Source: Lachnospiraceae bacterium (GTDB taxonomy: Bacteria; Bacillota; Clostridia; Lachnospirales; Lachnospiraceae). From it: a DNA stretch of 36,061 nucleotides. The DNA is taken from NCBI GenBank assembly GCA_017441825.1, contig JAFRVD010000014.1, forward strand, positions 1-36,061, read 5' to 3'. The notes below the pieces were generated by a model. The model had not been told where the DNA came from. It made no database searches and was given only the letters and a program-made list of their open reading frames with translations. Positions 1 through 7,669 of this stretch are shown piece by piece (position 1 is the stretch's first letter; every line of letters starts with the position of its first letter). The translations under genes were made by a program, and so were the position numbers.

Positions 1-47
1 CCTGCCTTACAAGCAGGGGGTCACAGGTTCGAGCCCTGTAGGCCCCA
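1..47 (+). tRNA. tRNA-Val (anticodon UAC), 3' part only
   Basis: The window opens inside a tRNA. The anticodon stem CCTGC/GCAGG encloses the loop CTTACAA, so the anticodon is TAC (valine). The T arm is ACAGG-TTCGAGC-CCTGT, followed by the 3' acceptor strand AGGCCCC and discriminator A at 47. No CCA is encoded, so it would be added after transcription. The 5' half (acceptor 5' strand and D arm) lies outside the window. Confidence 0.93.
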
Positions 48-57
48 TATATACTAA

Positions 58-131
58 CGCGGGGTAGAGCAGTCTGGAAGCTCGTCGGGCTCATAACCCG
101 GAGGTCGGGAGTTCAAATCTCCCCCCCGCTA
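58..131 (+). tRNA. initiator tRNA-fMet (CAU)
   Basis: A complete 74-nt cloverleaf ten bases after tRNA-Val. The anticodon loop is CTCATAA (CAU). Two initiator hallmarks are visible: three consecutive G-C pairs in the anticodon stem (GGG/CCC), and an unpaired first acceptor position (C1 opposite U72) while pairs 2-7 are all Watson-Crick. The T arm is GGGAG-TTCAAAT-CTCCC, the discriminator is A, and CCA is not encoded. It is the last tRNA of the operon and is followed within a few bases by a terminator hairpin. Confidence 0.95.
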
Positions 132-136
132 CTTAA

Positions 137-166
137 AGCCAGGTCTATGAACGGCCTGGCTTTTTT
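137..166 (+). terminator. Rho-independent terminator of the tRNA operon
   Basis: A 7-bp stem AGCCAGG/CCTGGCT (137-143 with 155-161) with an 11-nt loop runs into six T residues. It ends only about 17 bases before the ATG of the next gene, leaving no room for a separate promoter. Downstream expression may therefore depend on read-through. Confidence 0.85.
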
Positions 167-183
167 CATAAGGAGGAACCGAA

Positions 184-1812
184 ATGCTTTGTCAGAAATA
201 TCAGGATCATCTCCGTCTGGTGATCTACCAGATCTACCCGAGAAGCTTTATGGACAGCAACGGAGACGGGATCGGCGACCTGAACGGAATCATGGAAAAG
301 CTGGACTATTTGAAAGAGCTCGGTGTCAATGCCGTCTGGCTTTGCCCCTGCTACAAGAGTCCCAACGATGACAACGGCTACGATATTTCCGACTACCGGG
401 ATATCATGGACGAGTTCGGCACGATGGCGGATATGGATGCCCTCATTTCCGCCCTCCATGCGCGGAAGATGAAGCTCATAATGGACCTCGTGCCGAACCA
501 TACATCTACGTCGCACCGGTGGTTTCAGGAATCCCGCAAGGGGAAGGATAACCCGTACAGTGATTTCTATTACTGGTTTGACGAGATCCCCAATGACTGG
601 GAGTCGATGTTCCGCGGGAGCGCCTGGGAATATGACGACGTACGCGGGCAGTATTACCTGCACTCCTTTGCCGTGAGCCAGGCGGACCTGAACTGGAACA
701 ACCCAGCGGTGGTGAAAGCGATGCAGGACACCGTGGATTTCTGGGTCGATAAAGGCGTAGACGGTTTCCGTATCGACGTGATCGACATGATCGCGAAGGA
801 CTTCAGCGAAGGGAAAAACGGGTTCGGCCCGAAGCTTCACGAATATATCCGGGCACTGTTCGGCCGGGAAAAGACCGCGCAGCTCTTTACGGTGGGCGAA
901 AGCTTTGTGCAGGACATCGACGAAATGATCCGCCACTGTGCGGCGGACCGCGGGGAGCTCAGCACGCTGTTCCTCTTTGATCACATGGAATGCGGGCGCG
1001 CGGATAAGTTCACGCCGAAACCGGACAGCCTCCGGACGCTGCGGGATCACCTGGTCCGCTGGCAGTCGGAGACCGCCAAACATGATCTGCTCCACGCCCT
1101 GTTTACGGACAATCATGACCAACCGCCAATGATCTCCCGTATTGCCGACGACCGTGAAAAGCGCTATGAATCCGCCACGGACATGGCTGCCATGGTGTAC
1201 CTCCTGAAAGGCGTTCCGCTGATCTACGAAGGACAGGAGATCGGCATGACATCGGCGCATTACGACAGCATCGACTGCTTTGACGATATTGAAAGCATCA
1301 ACACCTACCGCGAGTTCTGTGAGGAAATGACGCCGGAGGAAGCCCTTCAGAAGATCAACTTCGGCAGCCGGGACAATGCCCGCCATCCCATGGCATGGAA
1401 TTCGGGAGAAAACGGCGGCTTTTCCACAGGGAAACCTTGGATTGCGCTGCATTCCCGGTATCAGGAGATCAACGTGGAGAAGGACCTCGCCGCGGAACGG
1501 TCCGTGTACCGTTTCTATCAGGCGCTGCTCCGGCTGAGGCGGGATAACCCTGCGTTTCTGGATGGCAGCCTCGAGATTCTTTCCCGCCCGGAGGACGATT
1601 TCTTCATCTTCACCCGCACACTGGGAAGCGACCGGTGGGTAGTCGTCTGTAACTTTGAAAAGGAGACAGAGATCCGTTTGCCCTTCCGCTGCGAAACGCC
1701 TGTACTCGCGAATCTCGGAAGACGTTCCGCGGAAGGGACGTACCTGCCCTATGAATGCGCGGCGTCAAAAGTTTCACAAAATCTTCACACATTTTTAGCA
1801 CTCAACTCTTGA
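184..1812 (+). CDS. malL: GH13 alpha-glucosidase, oligo-1,6-glucosidase type
   Basis: A 542-residue cytoplasmic glycoside hydrolase that should release glucose from the non-reducing end of isomalto- or malto-oligosaccharides. The conserved GH13 regions are present: a Ca-binding-type loop near residues 24-32, region I DLVPNH (101-106), region II GFRIDVI with nucleophile D198, region III VGES with acid/base E239, and region IV DNHD with transition-state stabiliser D312. Residue 199, just after the nucleophile, is Val. In Bacillus enzymes Val here goes with alpha-1,6 preference and Thr/Ala with alpha-1,4. Length fits the family (about 550-560). The start follows AAGGAGG at a good distance. No promoter is visible between the tRNA terminator and the start. 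The TGA stop lies inside the next gene's promoter. A related GH13 activity such as trehalose-6-phosphate hydrolase is less likely but not excluded. Confidence 0.88.
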   Translation: MLCQKYQDHLRLVIYQIYPRSFMDSNGDGIGDLNGIMEKLDYLKELGVNAVWLCPCYKSPNDDNGYDISDYRDIMDEFGTMADMDALISALHARKMKLIMDLVPNHTSTSHRWFQESRKGKDNPYSDFYYWFDEIPNDWESMFRGSAWEYDDVRGQYYLHSFAVSQADLNWNNPAVVKAMQDTVDFWVDKGVDGFRIDVIDMIAKDFSEGKNGFGPKLHEYIRALFGREKTAQLFTVGESFVQDIDEMIRHCAADRGELSTLFLFDHMECGRADKFTPKPDSLRTLRDHLVRWQSETAKHDLLHALFTDNHDQPPMISRIADDREKRYESATDMAAMVYLLKGVPLIYEGQEIGMTSAHYDSIDCFDDIESINTYREFCEEMTPEEALQKINFGSRDNARHPMAWNSGENGGFSTGKPWIALHSRYQEINVEKDLAAERSVYRFYQALLRLRRDNPAFLDGSLEILSRPEDDFFIFTRTLGSDRWVVVCNFEKETEIRLPFRCETPVLANLGRRSAEGTYLPYECAASKVSQNLHTFLALNS

Positions 1813-1821
1813 CAGTGCTAA
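1795..1821 (+). promoter_or_regulatory. CIRCE operator (HrcA binding site)
   Basis: TTAGCACTC, nine bases, then CAGTGCTAA. This matches the CIRCE consensus TTAGCACTC-N9-GAGTGCTAA at 17 of 18 arm positions. It covers the -35 box of the heat-shock gene and the last bases and TGA stop of the upstream glucosidase. A second right-arm-like half site, GAGTGCTAT (1825-1833), overlaps the -10 box. HrcA represses at CIRCE until heat stress; hrcA itself is not in the window. Confidence 0.93.
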
Positions 1822-1836
1822 AAAGAGTGCTATAAT
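1809..1836 (+). promoter_or_regulatory. Sigma-A promoter of the small heat-shock gene
   Basis: A consensus TTGACA (1809-1814) and TATAAT (1831-1836) with a 16-bp spacer, interleaved with CIRCE. The predicted transcript has a leader of about 115 nt containing a small GGGCT-GA-AGCCC hairpin (1925-1936) just before the ribosome-binding site. Confidence 0.93.
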
Positions 1837-1958
1837 GTGCATCGAACAGAGGAACAGAGAAGACCACAAGGACTTTACAGGTTCCGATGATCCAAACACT
1901 CCGTCCCCTTGCTCAAATAAAAACGGGCTGAAGCCCTATGAGTAAAGGAGGCAACATT

Positions 1959-2414
1959 ATGTTAGTACCTAGTATTTTTGGTGAGAATCTTTTAGACGAC
2001 TGGTTTGATTTCCCGGCATTCCCGGACTTCAGAGATCTGAATAAGGCTGAGCGTAAGCTTTATGGCAGACATGCGGACCGCATGATGAAGACGGACGTTC
2101 ACGAGCATGACGACCATTATGAGCTGGACATCGATCTCCCGGGCTTTAAGAAGGACGAGATCACGGTCGAGCTGAACAACGGTTACATGACGGTCAGTGC
2201 CGAAAAGGGCCTGGAAGAGGACAACACTTCGAAGGGCAAACTGATTCGCCAGGAGCGCTGGGCAGGCTCCATGCAGAGAAGCTTCTTCGTGGGCGATGCG
2301 GTAACGGAAGAGGAGATCGGCGCGAAGTTCGAGCACGGCGTGCTGAAGCTGAGTGTTCCGAAGAAAGAACAGCCGAAGGTGCCTGAAAAGAAGACGATCA
2401 TGATCGAGGGATAA
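1959..2414 (+). CDS. Small heat-shock protein, Hsp20/alpha-crystallin family
   Basis: A 151-residue ATP-independent holdase chaperone of the cytoplasm. The alpha-crystallin domain spans roughly residues 45-140, from KTDVHEHDDHYELDIDLPG through the beta strands ending in the A-x-x-x-GVLxLxVPK signature (GVLKLSVPK). The short hydrophobic N-terminal arm (SIFGENLLDDWFDFP) is typical. I chose the ATG at 1959 because AAAGGAGG (1944-1951) precedes it at 7 nt. An in-frame ATG at 1938 lies upstream of that ribosome-binding site and is not a credible start. The HrcA/CIRCE-controlled promoter and a downstream terminator make this a single-gene heat-shock unit, as for hsp18 of solventogenic clostridia. 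Confidence 0.96.
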   Translation: MLVPSIFGENLLDDWFDFPAFPDFRDLNKAERKLYGRHADRMMKTDVHEHDDHYELDIDLPGFKKDEITVELNNGYMTVSAEKGLEEDNTSKGKLIRQERWAGSMQRSFFVGDAVTEEEIGAKFEHGVLKLSVPKKEQPKVPEKKTIMIEG

Positions 2415-2446
2415 CAGACAGCAACATTTATGCCATATAAAAGCAA

Positions 2447-2487
2447 CCCCCGAGGCTTCTGAAAAAAAGAAGCCCCGGGGTCTTTTT
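2447..2487 (+). terminator. Rho-independent terminator after hsp20
   Basis: The stem CCCCG-A-GGCTTCT / AGAAGCC-C-CGGGG (2447-2460 with 2468-2480) has one A-C mismatch and is followed by TCTTTTT. Confidence 0.9.
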
Positions 2488-2521
2488 ATGGCTGCGGGCA
2501 GGTGTATCGAAGCCCGGATTA

Positions 2522-2550
2522 TTGACCCGTTGATGTTACTGTGATAATTT
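2522..2550 (+). promoter_or_regulatory. Probable promoter of the RpiB-like gene
   Basis: TTGACC (2522-2527) lies upstream of GATAAT (2543-2548, spacer 15) or TAATTT (2545-2550, spacer 17). It lies just after the hsp20 terminator and about 70 bases before the start codon. The exact -10 register is uncertain. Confidence 0.5.
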
Positions 2551-2620
2551 ATATACAGCACATCGTTGAGGTTTGTTTAACTCGAAGAAAGCGGAACGAT
2601 CAAAAGAGAGGAGCTTCGGA

Positions 2621-3193
2621 ATGAAAACGATCAAAGACAAGGAGTTGCTTGTAGGCGCGGATTTTGCAGGATTTCCGTTAAAGGAAGCCGTTGTTGCACA
2701 TCTTGAGGAGAAGGGCTGGAAGATCACGGACATCGGCGTACGGAAGGATTCCGATCCGAATGATACGGAACTCATGTTTCACAGGCTCGGGCTGCGTGTA
2801 GGCGCTATGATCTCCGAAGGAGAATTTGAAAGAGCGCTGGTGTTCTGCGGCACCGGAATGGGCATTCACATCGCGGCAAGCAAGTGTCCGCACGTACACG
2901 CGGGCGTAGTGGAAAGTGTTCCGGCGGCTCTCCGCGCAATCACCGGCAACGGCGTCAACGTACTTTCCATGGGCGCTTTCTACGTCGCGCCGCAGATGGG
3001 CTGTGATATCGCAGACGCCTATCTGTCCGCAGAGCTTGGTACCGGGTACGAGTGGTGGCCGAATTTTTACGAATTCCACAAGCTGGCCATCGATGAGATG
3101 GAAGCCTTTAATTATGAAGAGTATAAGGCAAACGGCTTTAAAGTGAAGCATCTTGGCGACTACGAACTGAAACAGGCAAAGAAACCTGAATAA
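2621..3193 (+). CDS. RpiB/LacA/LacB-family sugar-phosphate isomerase (variant)
   Basis: A 190-residue protein of the RpiB fold, which interconverts aldose and ketose phosphates such as ribose/ribulose 5-phosphate. The catalytic-cysteine motif is clear (FCGTGMGIHIAASK), and the NxVNVLSMGAF segment matches the family's NDANVLxLG region. Two features are odd. The N-terminal motif reads GADFAGFPLKEAV, with Phe where RpiB has the nearly invariant His of DHAG. The protein is also about 40 residues longer than RpiB, with a C-terminal extension rich in Glu/Lys/Tyr. A substrate other than ribose 5-phosphate (for example a tetrose or modified-sugar phosphate) is plausible, but this is inference. The ATG at 2621 follows GAGAGGAG; an upstream in-frame ATG at 2573 lacks a ribosome-binding site. 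Confidence 0.82.
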   Translation: MKTIKDKELLVGADFAGFPLKEAVVAHLEEKGWKITDIGVRKDSDPNDTELMFHRLGLRVGAMISEGEFERALVFCGTGMGIHIAASKCPHVHAGVVESVPAALRAITGNGVNVLSMGAFYVAPQMGCDIADAYLSAELGTGYEWWPNFYEFHKLAIDEMEAFNYEEYKANGFKVKHLGDYELKQAKKPE

Positions 3194-3222
3194 TACACGA
3201 AATCTTCAATAAATTTTCAATA

Positions 3223-3250
3223 TTTACATGTAAAATCTGTGGCATAGAAT
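3223..3250 (+). promoter_or_regulatory. Promoter of the secreted carbohydrate-binding protein
   Basis: TTTACA (3223-3228), a 16-bp spacer and TAGAAT (3245-3250), in an AT-rich gap about 35 bases before the start codon. Confidence 0.6.
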
Positions 3251-3284
3251 AAAAAAACCCAGATCTTACAAGGAGATAGTGAAA

Positions 3285-5315
3285 ATGATAAGCAAAAAAT
3301 TTTTAAAAGGAATCTCAGTGATCCTCGCGATCATGCTGGCATTGACGACGCTGATGTTCGCGAATCGGACGTCTGCTGAGGAGGAGACGGCTGAAGCAGC
3401 GACTTCTTCCGAAGAAGAAGCAGCGGCGGATACGGAAGAAGCGACCGCTGAAGAAGGGAAGTCCTCTCACGAGGAGGAAAAAACAGTGGTCGACCTCACG
3501 GATGCCACCACCTTTACCTTTTCGGACGAGGGCATCACAGCCTCAGAAGGCGCGTACACAGGATATGAGATCGACGGCACTGCGCTTACGATCAAGGAGG
3601 CCGGCGTCTATGTGCTGTCCGGGAGCGCTGAAAACGGTACGGTTGTTGTAAAGAAAAACGTGACAGGCGTCACTCTTGTGTTAAACGGACTGGACCTGTC
3701 CGCATCGGCCACGGCGCCGCTCGCCTGTAATAAGGGCAGCGAAGTCACGATCTTTGTTGCGGAAGATACGGAAAATACCCTTTCCGACGATGAATACAAC
3801 AACGATGAAGTCTACACGGATGAAGATCAGTATCCGGACATTGAAAACGCTGTGATCAAGTGCAAGGATGGCTCGCAGGTCACGATCTGCGGCACCGGAA
3901 CGCTTACGATCAACGCAAACGGCAAGAACGGTATCAAGGGCGGCGCTGACCTTTATGAGGAGGACGAAGACGGCAATGAAACAGAAACTCTGCTGTCCGA
4001 GGCGTCCCTGACCATCAAGGAGGTCACGCTCGAGATCACTGCAGGCGTCAACGACGCGCTGAAGTCTGACAAGGACCTGAACATTCTCTCTGGTAATATT
4101 ACGATCTCCGCCGCCGATGACGGCATCAAAGCTGACTACGTACTGAACATCGGCGAAGAAGACACGGAAGGCCCGGTCATTGAGATCAAGGAGGCCAAGG
4201 AAGGCATTGAAGCCGCAGAGCTGAACGTCTATTCAGGAAACGTCACTGTCAATGCGACGGACGACGGCATCAATGCTGCAAATTCCGACCTCAAGAATTA
4301 CAGCTTCAGCTTTAATCAGTACGGCGGCTATGTGTATGTGAATGTGACGCGCGGCGACGGCATCGACTCGAACGGTACGATCGTCCTTGAGGGCGGTACG
4401 CTGGAAGTGTATTCCCCCTCCATGGGCGACGGCGATCCGCTCGATTCTGAAAGGGGCACCAGCCTGAACGGCACAACAGTACTGGCAGTCGGTCACCTCG
4501 GCATGCCGCAGAGCTACAGCGCGGAGACGCCATACGTCGTATTCGGCAGCAGCACGGGCGGCCAGGGCGGCTTCAGCCAGATGCCGGGTTTCGACCAGAT
4601 GCCCGATTTTGACGGAAATGATGATGCGGGACAGGGCGGCCCGGGCGGCGGAGGTAATCCCGGCGGTCCCGGCGGATTTGACGGAACAGGATTTTCGGGT
4701 GATGCAAGCCTGAACGGCAGAGAAGATTTTTCGGGGGACGAGGGCCCGAACGGCCGCGGCGGTTTTGGCTGGAACGGCGGTACTGCGGAGACGAACCTGG
4801 TCACAGCCGGCAGCACGATCACGATCGTGGATGAAAACGGTGAAGTGCTGTACACCGCGGAAGCGGTAAGGGACGCGAGCTACGTCCTCTTCTCCGACCC
4901 GGCTTTGAACGATGGAGACACGTATACGCTGATGGCAGACGGTGAAGCCGTTGCCGAAGCAGAAGCCGGGACTGCGTCCACCAGCGGAATGGGCGGCTTT
5001 AACCAGATGCCCGGGAACGGTGAGTGGCCGGATCTGTTCGGAGATGACGATTGGTCGGAGTTTTTTGGAGGCGACGGCTGGTCGGACATCTTCGGGGGCG
5101 ACGGCTGGTCGGAATTCTTCGGTAGTGATGACTGGTCAGAATTCTTTGGGGACGACTGGTCAGAATTCTTTGAGAATTTTGAGTGGCCGGGCAACGGCGG
5201 AAATTCGGGAAGGCCCGGTCAGGGGCAGACGCCCGGGAACGGCGGAAACCAGCCCGGAGCACCCGGGGATGACGGAAACACACCCGGAGGACGCGATGAC
5301 GGCGGATGGTCATAA
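3285..5315 (+). CDS. Secreted Cthe_2159-type carbohydrate-binding beta-helix protein
   Basis: A 676-residue exported protein. Residues 1-33 form a signal peptide: a Lys-rich start, then a hydrophobic core ending near TSA. An acidic Glu/Ala linker follows (about 34-70). Residues about 75-420 carry repeated beta-helix rungs such as LTIKEAGVYVLSGSAENGTVVV, ALKSDKDLNILSGNITIS and DDGIKADYVLNI. These match the carbohydrate-binding family typified by Clostridium thermocellum Cthe_2159, which binds cellulose and pectin. The C-terminal third is Gly/Pro/Asp-rich and low in complexity, and contains a five-copy DxWSEFF repeat. No LPXTG or other anchor is visible. I chose ATG 3285 over GTG 3279 because AGGAG (3271-3275) is nine bases from the ATG but only three from the GTG. 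It is probably a surface or matrix polysaccharide-binding protein; the ligand is unknown. Confidence 0.85.
   Translation: MISKKFLKGISVILAIMLALTTLMFANRTSAEEETAEAATSSEEEAAADTEEATAEEGKSSHEEEKTVVDLTDATTFTFSDEGITASEGAYTGYEIDGTALTIKEAGVYVLSGSAENGTVVVKKNVTGVTLVLNGLDLSASATAPLACNKGSEVTIFVAEDTENTLSDDEYNNDEVYTDEDQYPDIENAVIKCKDGSQVTICGTGTLTINANGKNGIKGGADLYEEDEDGNETETLLSEASLTIKEVTLEITAGVNDALKSDKDLNILSGNITISAADDGIKADYVLNIGEEDTEGPVIEIKEAKEGIEAAELNVYSGNVTVNATDDGINAANSDLKNYSFSFNQYGGYVYVNVTRGDGIDSNGTIVLEGGTLEVYSPSMGDGDPLDSERGTSLNGTTVLAVGHLGMPQSYSAETPYVVFGSSTGGQGGFSQMPGFDQMPDFDGNDDAGQGGPGGGGNPGGPGGFDGTGFSGDASLNGREDFSGDEGPNGRGGFGWNGGTAETNLVTAGSTITIVDENGEVLYTAEAVRDASYVLFSDPALNDGDTYTLMADGEAVAEAEAGTASTSGMGGFNQMPGNGEWPDLFGDDDWSEFFGGDGWSDIFGGDGWSEFFGSDDWSEFFGDDWSEFFENFEWPGNGGNSGRPGQGQTPGNGGNQPGAPGDDGNTPGGRDDGGWS
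5043..5173 (+). repeat. In-gene tandem repeat encoding D-x-W-S-E-F-F
   Basis: Five consecutive units (DDWSEFF, DGWSDIF, DGWSEFF, DDWSEFF, DDWSEFF) at residues about 586-630, with periods of 9, 9, 9 and 8 residues separated by Gly/Ser. The DNA units (about 27 nt) are similar but not identical, so the array could expand or contract by slippage. Confidence 0.92.
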
Positions 5316-5327
5316 CACCTGATGAAG

Positions 5328-5365
5328 ACGGATCGCTGCATCAATACAGCGGTCCGTTTTCTTTT
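5328..5365 (+). terminator. Rho-independent terminator
   Basis: The stem ACGGATCGCTG/CAGCGGTCCGT (5328-5338 with 5347-5357, one G-T pair) is followed by TTTTCTTTT. Confidence 0.9.
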
Positions 5366-5398
5366 GGATAATATCGCTCCGAAAGCAATGGTTTCTTC

Positions 5399-5427
5399 TT
5401 GTTTCAGCCGCGCCTTTTCAGTATAAT
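5399..5427 (+). promoter_or_regulatory. Promoter of the flavin reductase gene
   Basis: TTGTTT (5399-5404), a 17-bp spacer and a consensus TATAAT (5422-5427), 35 bases before the start codon. Confidence 0.7.
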
Positions 5428-5461
5428 GAAGCCATAAGACGATCTCAAGGAGGGCTTGAAC

Positions 5462-6091
5462 ATGAAACACATCATTGCAGTCAACGCAGGGCCAAGGAAG
5501 GGCTGGAACACCGATCTTCTGATCAAAAGCGCAAGTGAGGGAGCGCAGGCGGCCGGTGCAGAGGTCGAACAGATCGACCTGTACAGCCTTGAGAAGTTTA
5601 CAGGCTGCCGATCCTGCTTTTCCTGTAAGAGAGAGCCGAATTTCGGCAAATGCATCGTCGCCGATGGACTGAAGGACGTGCTTCTGAAGATCCGGAACGC
5701 GGACGGGCTGATAATAGGCTCACCGAATTATCTGAGCGATCTCACGGCGGAATTCCGCGCGTTTTTCGAGCGGCTGATTTTCCAGTCGCTGACCTATAAC
5801 CGCGAAGAGCCGTGCTGCAACACCCATTTTATCCCCGTAGTGCTGATCATGACCAGCAACGCGCCGGAAGGCTCGTATACGGAGCTCATGAACCGATACA
5901 AGGGTATGTTCGAGCGGTTCGTAGGGCCGTGCAGCACCCTGACCGCGGGCAATACGCTGCAGGTCAAGGACTACAGCATCTACAACTGGACGATCTTCGA
6001 CCCGGAGGCGAAATTCAGGAGCCGCGAGGAGGACTTCCCCGGGAAGCTTGCGGCGGCATACGAGCTCGGGAAGAGCATGATAAGTGAATAA
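5462..6091 (+). CDS. NAD(P)H-dependent FMN reductase / flavodoxin-fold protein
   Basis: A 209-residue cytoplasmic flavoprotein of the NADPH-dependent FMN reductase (flavodoxin-like) family. The N-terminal strand-loop (IIAVNAGPRKGWNTDLLI) is the phosphate-binding loop for FMN. GLIIGSPNYLSDLTAEFRAFFER is the second flavin-contacting region. A Cys cluster GCRSCFSCK followed by GKC (C-x2-C-x2-C-x8-C) resembles, but is looser than, the C-x2-C-x2-C-x4-7-C motif of iron-sulfur flavoproteins, so cluster binding is uncertain. ATG 5462 follows AAGGAGGG; an in-frame TTG at 5456 is too close to it. The physiological substrate is unknown. It may be cotranscribed with the GH29 gene 70 bases downstream. Confidence 0.82.
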   Translation: MKHIIAVNAGPRKGWNTDLLIKSASEGAQAAGAEVEQIDLYSLEKFTGCRSCFSCKREPNFGKCIVADGLKDVLLKIRNADGLIIGSPNYLSDLTAEFRAFFERLIFQSLTYNREEPCCNTHFIPVVLIMTSNAPEGSYTELMNRYKGMFERFVGPCSTLTAGNTLQVKDYSIYNWTIFDPEAKFRSREEDFPGKLAAAYELGKSMISE

Positions 6092-6161
6092 GACTGACAA
6101 AGTTTGAAAGAAACAGCCTGAAGGAACAAACCTGAAGGAACCACAGTCAAAGGAGTCGTTT

Positions 6162-7625
6162 ATGGAAAAGTTTGAAGCCAGTTTTGAGTCCCTCAGGACC
6201 CATACCTATCCTGAATGGTTTAAGGACGCGAAGTTCGGGATCTGGAGCCACTGGGGACCGCAGAGCGTGCCGATGTACGGCGACTGGTACGCGCGGAACA
6301 TGTACATCCAGGGATCGCCGCAGTATCTGTATCACGTAAGACACTACGGGCATCCGTCCAGGTTCGGGTTTAAGGACATCTGCGCCTTATGGAAGGCGGA
6401 GAACTTTGATCCGGAGGCTCTCATGGAGCGCTATGTGAAGGCCGGTGCGAAGTATTTTGTGGCGCAGGCCATGCATCACGATCATTTCTACAACTACGAT
6501 TCCGACATCAACCCCATGAACAGCGTGAAGGTCGGCCCGCATAAGGACATCGTCGCGCTGTGGAAGGCGGCGGCGGAGAAGCACGGCCTGCCCTTCGGCC
6601 TTACAGAGCATCTGGGCGCGTCCTATTCCTGGTGGCGCGTGAACAAGGGCTGTGATTCGGAAGGCCCGTACAAGGGCGTACCGTACGACGGGAACGATCC
6701 TGCTTACCGGGACTACTACTATGACAATTTCGAGCTGGGCACCGGTCAGGAGATCAGCCCCTGGTACACGGCGAACGAGAAGTTCCACAAGTACTGGAAG
6801 GACTCGATGGTCGAGATCATAGACAAATACGAGCCGCTTTTCCTGTACTCGGACGGATCGCTTCCGTTCGTCGACCAGTGGCTCGAAGACGACCTGCCTT
6901 ATGTGCTGGACGGACGGTACAAGGAAGGCCTGGAGGTCGCGGCGTACCTCTACAACAAATCCATTGAGAAGCATGGGGAAAACCTTGCGGTGTACACCCA
7001 GAAGTGCCGCTACAAGGACGTGTACCGGATCGGCGTGCTGGACATGGAATGCAGCGTATTGGAAGGCGCGGCGGAGTTCCCGTGGCAGACGGATACGTCC
7101 ATCGGCGACTGGTTCTATAACGTGAGAAGCAGCTATAAGAGCACGCGCGAGATCATCGACACGCTGGTGGATATCGTTTCAAAGAACGGCAACCTTCTGC
7201 TGAATATCGTGCAGAAGCCGGACGGGACGATCGATGAAGAGGCGGAGTATATCCTGGACGAGCTTGGCGCGTGGTTTGGCGTCTGCGGCGAGGCGATCTA
7301 CGGCACGCGGCCGTGGAAGACCGCCATGGAAGGGCCGACGCGCTTAAGCAACGCGACCTACGCGTCCCAGGCCGGGATCCCGTGGACGGAAGCCGATTTC
7401 CGCTTTACCCGGAAGGACAATACCGTGTACGCGTTCCTGATGGCGCCGAAACCGGGACAGGCAGCGGTCCTTCGGAGCTTCAATGAAGGCGAGAAGATCA
7501 GCGCAGTCAGGCTTCTTGGCGTGGGCCCTGTGCCCTTCGCGCACCAGTTCGGCGTCCTGACCGTGAAGCTCCCGGAAACGCTTCCGACCGGGTATGAGAA
7601 CGCACTGGCAATTGAGCTCGGATGA
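6162..7625 (+). CDS. GH29 alpha-L-fucosidase-like glycoside hydrolase
   Basis: A 487-residue protein with the GH29 TIM-barrel layout and no signal peptide, so it should act in the cytoplasm on imported oligosaccharides. Family landmarks are the N-terminal FGIWSHWG (H30), the MHHDHF segment (H105, H106) that corresponds to KHHDGF in classical alpha-L-fucosidases, and LFLYSDG with candidate nucleophile D231. SKNGNLLLNI in the barrel's last part is also a strong GH29 signature. The KHHDGF motif is changed: Met replaces Lys and His replaces Gly. The sugar specificity is therefore less certain than the fold. AAAGGAG precedes the ATG. No own promoter was seen, so it may be read from the upstream flavoprotein promoter. 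Confidence 0.82.
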   Translation: MEKFEASFESLRTHTYPEWFKDAKFGIWSHWGPQSVPMYGDWYARNMYIQGSPQYLYHVRHYGHPSRFGFKDICALWKAENFDPEALMERYVKAGAKYFVAQAMHHDHFYNYDSDINPMNSVKVGPHKDIVALWKAAAEKHGLPFGLTEHLGASYSWWRVNKGCDSEGPYKGVPYDGNDPAYRDYYYDNFELGTGQEISPWYTANEKFHKYWKDSMVEIIDKYEPLFLYSDGSLPFVDQWLEDDLPYVLDGRYKEGLEVAAYLYNKSIEKHGENLAVYTQKCRYKDVYRIGVLDMECSVLEGAAEFPWQTDTSIGDWFYNVRSSYKSTREIIDTLVDIVSKNGNLLLNIVQKPDGTIDEEAEYILDELGAWFGVCGEAIYGTRPWKTAMEGPTRLSNATYASQAGIPWTEADFRFTRKDNTVYAFLMAPKPGQAAVLRSFNEGEKISAVRLLGVGPVPFAHQFGVLTVKLPETLPTGYENALAIELG

Positions 7626-7669
7626 ACTCGGCGGACGAATGAAGCCGTGAAGTATTTGCTTAAAGAGAC

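Noticed and set aside
5577-5655. Iron-sulfur cluster in the first flavoprotein
   Set aside because: The spacing C-x2-C-x2-C-x8-C is longer than the known motif, so I do not claim a cluster.
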